This document shows, piece by piece, positions 1 through 5,300 of a stretch of 8,661 bases of DNA. The DNA lies in assembly GCA_003511885.1 (NCBI GenBank), contig DOIX01000353.1, positions 1 to 8,661 of the forward strand. The letters run 5' to 3'. The notes under the pieces are model-generated. The model worked only from the letters and a program-made list of their open reading frames with translations, searched no databases and had not been told where the DNA came from. Origin of the DNA: Cyanobacteria bacterium UBA11153 (GTDB lineage: Bacteria; Cyanobacteriota; Cyanobacteriia; Cyanobacteriales; Coleofasciculaceae). A program made the position numbers and the translations under genes. Every line of letters starts with the position of its first letter. The first letter of the stretch is position 1.

Positions 1-4
1 GCAA

Positions 5-28
5 GGGACTAGGGGCTAGGGACTAGGG
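5..28. repeat. Heptanucleotide tandem repeat (GGGNCTA type)
   Basis: Three consecutive 7-bp units, GGGACTA, GGGGCTA and GGGACTA, are followed by a partial GGG. The period of exactly seven matches the short tandemly repeated repetitive (STRR) sequences known from filamentous cyanobacteria. It lies in non-coding DNA at the window edge. Confidence 0.75.
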
Positions 29-72
29 AAGAAAGTCGGAAAATCAATGGTTTCAGGAATCGAGAACGCCTT

Positions 73-88
73 AACCGCCCTGGCGGTT
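73..88. repeat. Short palindromic element (AACCGCC/GGCGGTT)
   Basis: AACCGCC and GGCGGTT form perfect 7-bp inverted arms separated by only two bases (CT). The spacing is too tight for a full hairpin loop, but a 6-bp stem with a 4-base loop is possible. There is no T-run after it, so it is more likely one of the small dispersed GC-rich palindromes of cyanobacterial genomes than a terminator. Confidence 0.45.
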
Positions 89-126
89 GCTATAACTATC
101 ATGAAAAAAGTCAAGGGAAAACACCG

Positions 127-150
127 TTGGCGCAGCCTGCGCGAAGCGCA
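127..150. repeat. Dispersed palindromic repeat with TGCGC-GAA-GCGCA hairpin
   Basis: TGCGC (138-142) and GCGCA (146-150) flank a GAA triloop. GCGCA at 130-134 can pair alternatively with the same TGCGC. Similar GC-rich 'GCGAAGCG' palindromes are scattered through filamentous cyanobacterial genomes. The 9-mer CGCGAAGCG of this element (140-148) occurs again, on the opposite strand, inside the kinase gene at 7962-7970. Confidence 0.5.
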
Positions 151-152
151 TA

Positions 153-204
153 CTCCGAACTCCGAACTCCGAACTCCGAACTCCGAACTCCGAACTCCGA
201 ACTC
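153..204. repeat. Perfect heptad array (CTCCGAA)7
   Basis: Seven identical CTCCGAA units run without a mismatch from 153 to 201, followed by a partial CTC. This is a textbook STRR array. Because the unit length is not a multiple of three, every frame reads a repeating heptapeptide (for example Ser-Glu-Leu-Arg-Thr-Pro-Asn), which creates the false open frames found here on both strands. Confidence 0.9.
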
Positions 205-223
205 AGGTAGATTAGGACATTCT

Positions 224-254
224 CTCACCTCTCACCTCTTGCCTCTGACCTCTT
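224..254. repeat. Heptad array (CTCACCT type)
   Basis: CTCACCT occurs twice, followed by CTTGCCT, CTGACCT and a partial CTT, all in one 7-bp register. On the opposite strand this reads GAGAGGT/GTGAGAG. The same heptad family occurs inside the kinase coding sequence at 3058-3085, which connects intergenic and intragenic repeats. Confidence 0.75.
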
Positions 255-305
255 TTATAGATATATTAAGTTTTATAAACATAAGTAAAGAAAATTAAAA
301 ATATT

Positions 306-1022
306 TTGTTTCACAATACCTACTCGGATGACTCTCTCCCAGGCTACCTAAAGATTTTAGGGAAATTTTGGCTCTCTCATCAAACCAATCGTCAAGGCTG
401 GTTAGTCTTTGGCGCGGCATCGTTTCTAGTATCCGTACCCGTATTTATTCAAGCACCGCTAGTAAAAGAGTTACCTCTACTCAGTTTAGCGATAACCTTG
501 GGTTGGGTATGGCTGGGGAAAAAACTCCTCAAACGTGCGACAACAGAGATTTGGGGAGACTTGCTGCTAGGATTTAGTTGGAGCTGGTTAGCTGGATCGA
601 TTTATTGGGGATGGCTGCGGAGCGAACCCTTCATTCACCTACCCATTGAGGCAATTGGAATGCCTTTTGCCTTGTGGGGTTTATGGCGGGGGAAGGGGAA
701 AGTAGGAAATCTATTTTACCTTGGTTCTTTATTGGGAACCGCGATCACCGATCTATATTTTTACATTACCGATCTCATTCCCTACTGGCGCGAGGTGATG
801 GCAGTTGAGCCAGAATTAGCCAAACCCATTCTCCAAAATGCGATCGCGCAAGTTCAAAGCACTTGGGGAATTAGCTGGGCAGTGGTTTTAGTCACCACCC
901 TGGGCGTAATCGGGTGTTGGTCATTGGCGAAAAAAGAGCTACCATGGTGGGCATTTAGTGGAGCGGTTTTAAGTACAATTTTCGTAGATAGTCTATTTTG
1001 GTTGGCAGCCTCTATGGCCTGA
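306..1022 (+). CDS. DUF3120-like conserved multi-pass membrane protein
   Basis: This is a 238-residue, strongly hydrophobic protein rich in Trp. Candidate membrane segments lie near residues 33-50, 54-71, 83-104, 112-127, 134-155, 187-205 and 213-235, giving six or seven spans in the cytoplasmic or thylakoid membrane. The overall sequence and length resemble the DUF3120 family, which is essentially confined to cyanobacteria and has no assigned function; this assignment is from recall, not a search. The chosen start is TTG at 306. The frame is closed by TAA at 282-284, and the next in-frame Met is about residue 119, so a non-ATG start (TTG 306, or ATT 303/294) is needed to keep the conserved N-terminal part. 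No convincing Shine-Dalgarno is present, only an A-rich leader. The gene is followed by a 100-bp gap and the cyclase gene on the same strand. No enzymatic motif was seen. Confidence 0.85.
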   Translation: MFHNTYSDDSLPGYLKILGKFWLSHQTNRQGWLVFGAASFLVSVPVFIQAPLVKELPLLSLAITLGWVWLGKKLLKRATTEIWGDLLLGFSWSWLAGSIYWGWLRSEPFIHLPIEAIGMPFALWGLWRGKGKVGNLFYLGSLLGTAITDLYFYITDLIPYWREVMAVEPELAKPILQNAIAQVQSTWGISWAVVLVTTLGVIGCWSLAKKELPWWAFSGAVLSTIFVDSLFWLAASMA

Positions 1023-1043
1023 ATGCAGTTTGCCTCTTGATAA

Positions 1044-1052
1044 TGCTAGAAT
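1044..1052 (+). promoter_or_regulatory. Candidate extended -10 element upstream of the cyclase gene
   Basis: TGCTAGAAT matches an extended -10 (TGnTANAAT) about 70 bp before the TTG start and 143 bp before the ATG start of the cyclase. The hexamer 17 bp upstream (TGCAGT, 1024-1029) is a poor -35. It suggests separate transcription of the cyclase from the DUF3120 gene, but it is only a pattern match. Confidence 0.25.
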
Positions 1053-1122
1053 TATGGATTGTTCCTTATCATCTCAGTTAGGGCTGATCGACAGTAACCA
1101 TTTTCTTAATAAACACTAACAA

Positions 1123-2241
1123 TTGGTTACTTATGTTGCTAAGGTTGAAAACCGCGAGCAGTTACCTTTCCGGAATAATCACTTTGGTTCCAGAATGTAT
1201 TTGTCAAATGAACTCAAAAAACCATCTTTAGTTAACCCCGTTGTTCTTCCTGTGCCTGTGGTGACTTTACGATCCACTCCCTACTTGGTTCTCCCAACTG
1301 AAACGGGCAATCGCTATCTACCGTTGGTAGGTAGTAACTGTTGGACTGTTGGGCGTGGCGATGATAATAACTTTGTCCTCCCAGATCGCTGGATTTCCCG
1401 AAATCATGCCATGTTTCAGTGTACCGAAACGGGTGATTTCTATCTGATCGATTTGGGGAGCCGCAATGGCTCCTTTGTCAATGGACGGCGAGTCAGTATT
1501 CCCGTAACATTACGAAATGGGGATCAGCTCATGTTCGGTCAAACGGAGATGCAGTTTTACTCCCCCTCCAACAAAAATGACATTGACATTAACCAGAATA
1601 CCAGTTCCGAAACCCAGACTTCCACTTTACATGTCCGGCGTTTGATGACGGTAATGGTAATCGATATCCGAGATTTTACAGTCCTCACTCGTCAGCTTGA
1701 TGAAAAAATTCTCTCAGCACTCATTGGTACTTGGTTTCGCGAGGCAGGAAATATTATCCGCAAATCAGGAAGTTGGGTGGATAAATACATTGGTGATGCC
1801 GTGATGGCGATTTGGTTTCATGGTTCCCAAGGAGTTGGGAATGAAGAAATTTTGAATATTTTACAGGCTGTCAGCGATCTCCATACTATGACGGTATCTT
1901 TGTCGAAACAATATCCTCTGCCTTTTGCCTTGCGCATTGGCGCGGGGATTAATACGGGTTATGCGATGGTAGGAAATACAGGTAGTGGAGATCGTCCAGA
2001 TTATACAGCAATTGGCGATACAGTTAATGCCGCATTTCGTCTCGAATCGGCAACCAAACAAATTGGTTTAGATATTGCCATTGGGGAAGAAACTTACAGT
2101 TATATTTCCCAATTAGGAAATAATAAGCTTACCTTTAAGCAGCATACCGTTAATCTCAAAGGTTATGATGAACCAACTGTTACTTATGCTGGTACTTATG
2201 CTGACTTAAGTAATTTTCTAGCAAGTCGCACTCTCCGTTAA
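1123..2241 (+). CDS. FHA domain-class III adenylate cyclase
   Basis: This 372-residue soluble protein should convert ATP to cAMP. An FHA phosphothreonine-binding domain occupies about residues 65-147, with the G77-R78-G79, S92-R93-N94-H95 and N115-G116...N120-G121 motifs intact. A Ser/Thr/Gln-rich linker (148-170) leads to a class III cyclase domain (about 172-355). Catalytic residues are all visible: metal-binding D181 and D225, substrate-specifying K221 and T295, and transition-state N302 and R306. Thr at 295, rather than the class IIIa Asp, points to a class IIIb adenylate cyclase; guanylate activity is less likely. No membrane segment or signal peptide was seen. Start choice is uncertain: TTG at 1123 directly follows an in-frame TAA (1117-1119), while ATG at 1195 (residue 25) would remove 24 residues ahead of the FHA domain without harming any motif. 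Neither has a good ribosome site. The gene converges on the kinase gene with a 113-bp spacer. Confidence 0.93.
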   Translation: MVTYVAKVENREQLPFRNNHFGSRMYLSNELKKPSLVNPVVLPVPVVTLRSTPYLVLPTETGNRYLPLVGSNCWTVGRGDDNNFVLPDRWISRNHAMFQCTETGDFYLIDLGSRNGSFVNGRRVSIPVTLRNGDQLMFGQTEMQFYSPSNKNDIDINQNTSSETQTSTLHVRRLMTVMVIDIRDFTVLTRQLDEKILSALIGTWFREAGNIIRKSGSWVDKYIGDAVMAIWFHGSQGVGNEEILNILQAVSDLHTMTVSLSKQYPLPFALRIGAGINTGYAMVGNTGSGDRPDYTAIGDTVNAAFRLESATKQIGLDIAIGEETYSYISQLGNNKLTFKQHTVNLKGYDEPTVTYAGTYADLSNFLASRTLR

Positions 2242-2354
2242 TCAGTAAGGAGATTGAGAGAGTTTTGCGGAATGAGTTTGGAGTTTTTTTAAGGCTGAGG
2301 TACGCCGAGGTTTTTGGATAATTCTCCATTCTCTACTCCTCATCTTCCGATTCG

Positions 2355-5300
2355 CTATTCCATCATCCCTTCCCCCATCAGCTTCTCGCGTTCGAGATAT
2401 AAAGCAATTTTCACGTTTTCGTATTCTCCGATCATTTGTGAGAGAATTGTTGCGGCTACTTCCCAATTATTTGAGGAATTGTGTTGGGGATAACTTGCAA
2501 AGGTATTCTTTCCAGATGCGAGTTTCATCGTTTCCAACTCCCGGCATAATTCAGATAGGCGCATAGCCCCAAAAGTAGCGCTGGTTGACTTGAGATTGTG
2601 GGCATATCTTTGTAAAATTGTCGAGTCTCCTTGGGATATTGCTTCAGTCATTCCTGTCAATAACTGTGGCGTTTCTTCTAGATAGCTATCAATCACTCGT
2701 ACCAACATTTCATTTTCATCCACCATTAATTGCAATTCGGCAAATGCAGTGGTATCAAGTATTTCTTCTATATAAATTTCGGATTCTTTTTCCAGCACAG
2801 TATCCTGGGGAGAGGTTTGATATGAGAGGGATTGTCGCGATTCTACTACCTCTAATTTCTCATCTGTTACCTCTTGAAGTGGCAGAGATTCTCCTGCGCC
2901 TGTTACTTCTAAGTTTTCACCGAAAATCTCTTGAGATGAGAAAGATGATTCGGCTAATTGTACTTCTAAGCTCTCACCTTGTACTTCTTCAATAAAAATC
3001 TCTGTTTCTAATTCTGTTACCTTTCTACTCTCACTGATTATCTCGTCTAATTCTGCTACCTCTAACCTCTCACCTCTTAGCTCCAACTTCGATTGACATT
3101 GATTTAAAGCACGAACCAATTCCTCAATCCGGATTGGTTTGCTGATATAATCATCCATACCAGCTTCCAAACAAATTTCGCGATCTCCAGTCATGGCATT
3201 TGCCGTCATCGCTACAATCCGAGGGCGCTGATTTGGGGAAAATTCTGCACAGATATATTTGGCGGCTGTCAATCCATCCATTTCCGGCATCTGGACATCC
3301 ATAAATACCACATCGTAGCACTGGCGGCGCAATGCTTCAATTACCTCCAAACCATTTCCTGCCACATCTGCCCGATACCCCATCCGCCGTAACAAATGCA
3401 ATCCCACTTGTTGGTTTACCACATTATCTTCTGCCAGGAGAATCCGCAGTGGTAAATGGGATGCCATGTCCGAATCTACATGGGCGGAAATTGCACAAGA
3501 AGATCTAATTTTAACTGGTTTCCCTCCCATCACTTGCACCAAAATATCGTGAAGTTGGGATTGTTTGACTGGCTTAGTCAGGAAAGCCGCAAATTTAATT
3601 TCCTCGATTTGGCTAGCAGTTTCTGGTTTACCCATCGAGGTTAACATTACTAACGGCAACTCTTGATAATTTGGCAGTTTCCGAATTTCACTAGCGAGAG
3701 TTAAGCCATCCATTTCTGGCATCTGCATATCCAAAATCGCCAGATCGAAATATTCTTCTTCTCCCAATAATTCTAATGCTTCTGCACCCGATTGAGCTGC
3801 CATAATAATCATTCCCCAAAATTCTCCTTGGAGAGTCAGAATTTGGCGATTGGTAGCATTGTCATCGACAATCAAAACTCGTTTACCTTCAAGTTGAGGT
3901 TGTCTGATATCGAGATCTGAATCGTCATCAATATCGCAAGCTTGAGTAACTACTGTGAAGTAAAAAGTTGAACCTTCACCTGGATAACTTTCTACCCAGA
4001 TTCTACCCCCCATCATTTCACTTAATCGCTTGCAAATTACTAAACCCAATCCCGTACCCCCATAATGCCGACTGGTGGAGGAGTCAACCTGGCTAAAGGG
4101 TTTAAATAGGCGATCTAATCTATCTTCTGGGATACCGATTCCTGTATCTTTAACGGCAAATTCAATTTCATATTTTTCGGGTGGTTTTTCTGTGAAAGAC
4201 CCAATTAATTCCGCCTCTTTTCCCACTTCTAAACTCTGAACTATTACGGCTTCTGGCGAGGTTAATTCTTGGCTTTCTCTGACTTCTAAATTCTCTCCTA
4301 TTACTTTTGACTTTACTGAGACTGTTACTTCCCCTTTGGTGGTAAATTTAACAGCGTTACTGAGTAAATTGACTAAAATTTGACGCAATCTGGTAATATC
4401 TCCCAAGATCCCAATGGGAGTTTTAGGATCGATGGAGTAAACTAATTCCAATCCTTTTTCACTGGATCTAGGGGCAAGTAAGTCTAAAGATTCTTCAATG
4501 GCAGTACGGAGATTAAAGGGTTGTTCTTCTAACTCTAACTTGCCAGATTCAATTTTAGAGAAATCGAGGATATCATTAATAATTGTCAGGAGAGTTTCGC
4601 CACTATTCCGAATAGTTTCAACAAAATCAGCCTGTTGAGAATCTAAGTCCGTATCTAGCAATAAGCCAGTCATGCCAATTACTGCATTCATGGGGGTGCG
4701 AATTTCATGACTCATGGTTGCTAGAAATTCACTTTTAGCTCTGTTGGCTGCTTCTGCTGATAGTTTAGCGGCTTCAGTTACCTTATTTTGTTTTGCTAAT
4801 TCTTCGCGTTGACGTTTTTCTTGGCTTAATAATTGAGCTTGGGCAAGGGCAATTCCCACTTGATCCGCGACTGCTTCTAATAATTCGATTTCATCGGTTG
4901 TCCATTGGCGACAGGTATCGCATTGATGGAGGGCAATGACTCCGTTGGGTTGTCCCTTGTAAGAAGTACGAACAGCTAAGATAGATTTGAGATTGATCTG
5001 GCGACAGAGGAAAGCAATTGATTGTAAGAGAGGATCGTTGCTTACGTCTGAAGATGCGAGCGCGCGATCGCGTATAATTAGTTCTTCCATGTAGGGATTG
5101 CCCGATACTGGCATGGTTAAATCCAGAATTGAGGCGTATCTGGATTCTAAGTATTCTGCCACGATGGGAATCCGTGCCATCGGTAGTTGCTTGTCGGTTG
5201 TGGTTTCTTCATTTTGACTTGTGACTTGTGACTGGTAAGTTGTGATTTTTTCCTTTTCTTCCTTGTATGTGTGAATCACGCACCGATTAACGCGAAATGC

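Noticed and set aside
153..204. Possible CRISPR array
   Set aside because: The repeats are 7 bp with no spacers, so this is a simple tandem array.
16..298. Reading frames on both strands across the leader
   Set aside because: Much of the encoded sequence is the (CTCCGAA)7 array and neighbouring repeats. Each strand yields a repeat heptapeptide, so this is not gene evidence.
2242..2354. Bidirectional terminator between the convergent genes
   Set aside because: T-runs occur near 2284-2290 and 2311-2315, but I found no convincing GC-rich hairpin ahead of them on either strand.
2618..2995. A 125-residue plus-strand frame within the kinase gene
   Set aside because: It is antisense to the REC2-HPt linker and HPt domain, with no recognisable motif. 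The low-complexity repeat DNA on the other strand explains the lack of stops.
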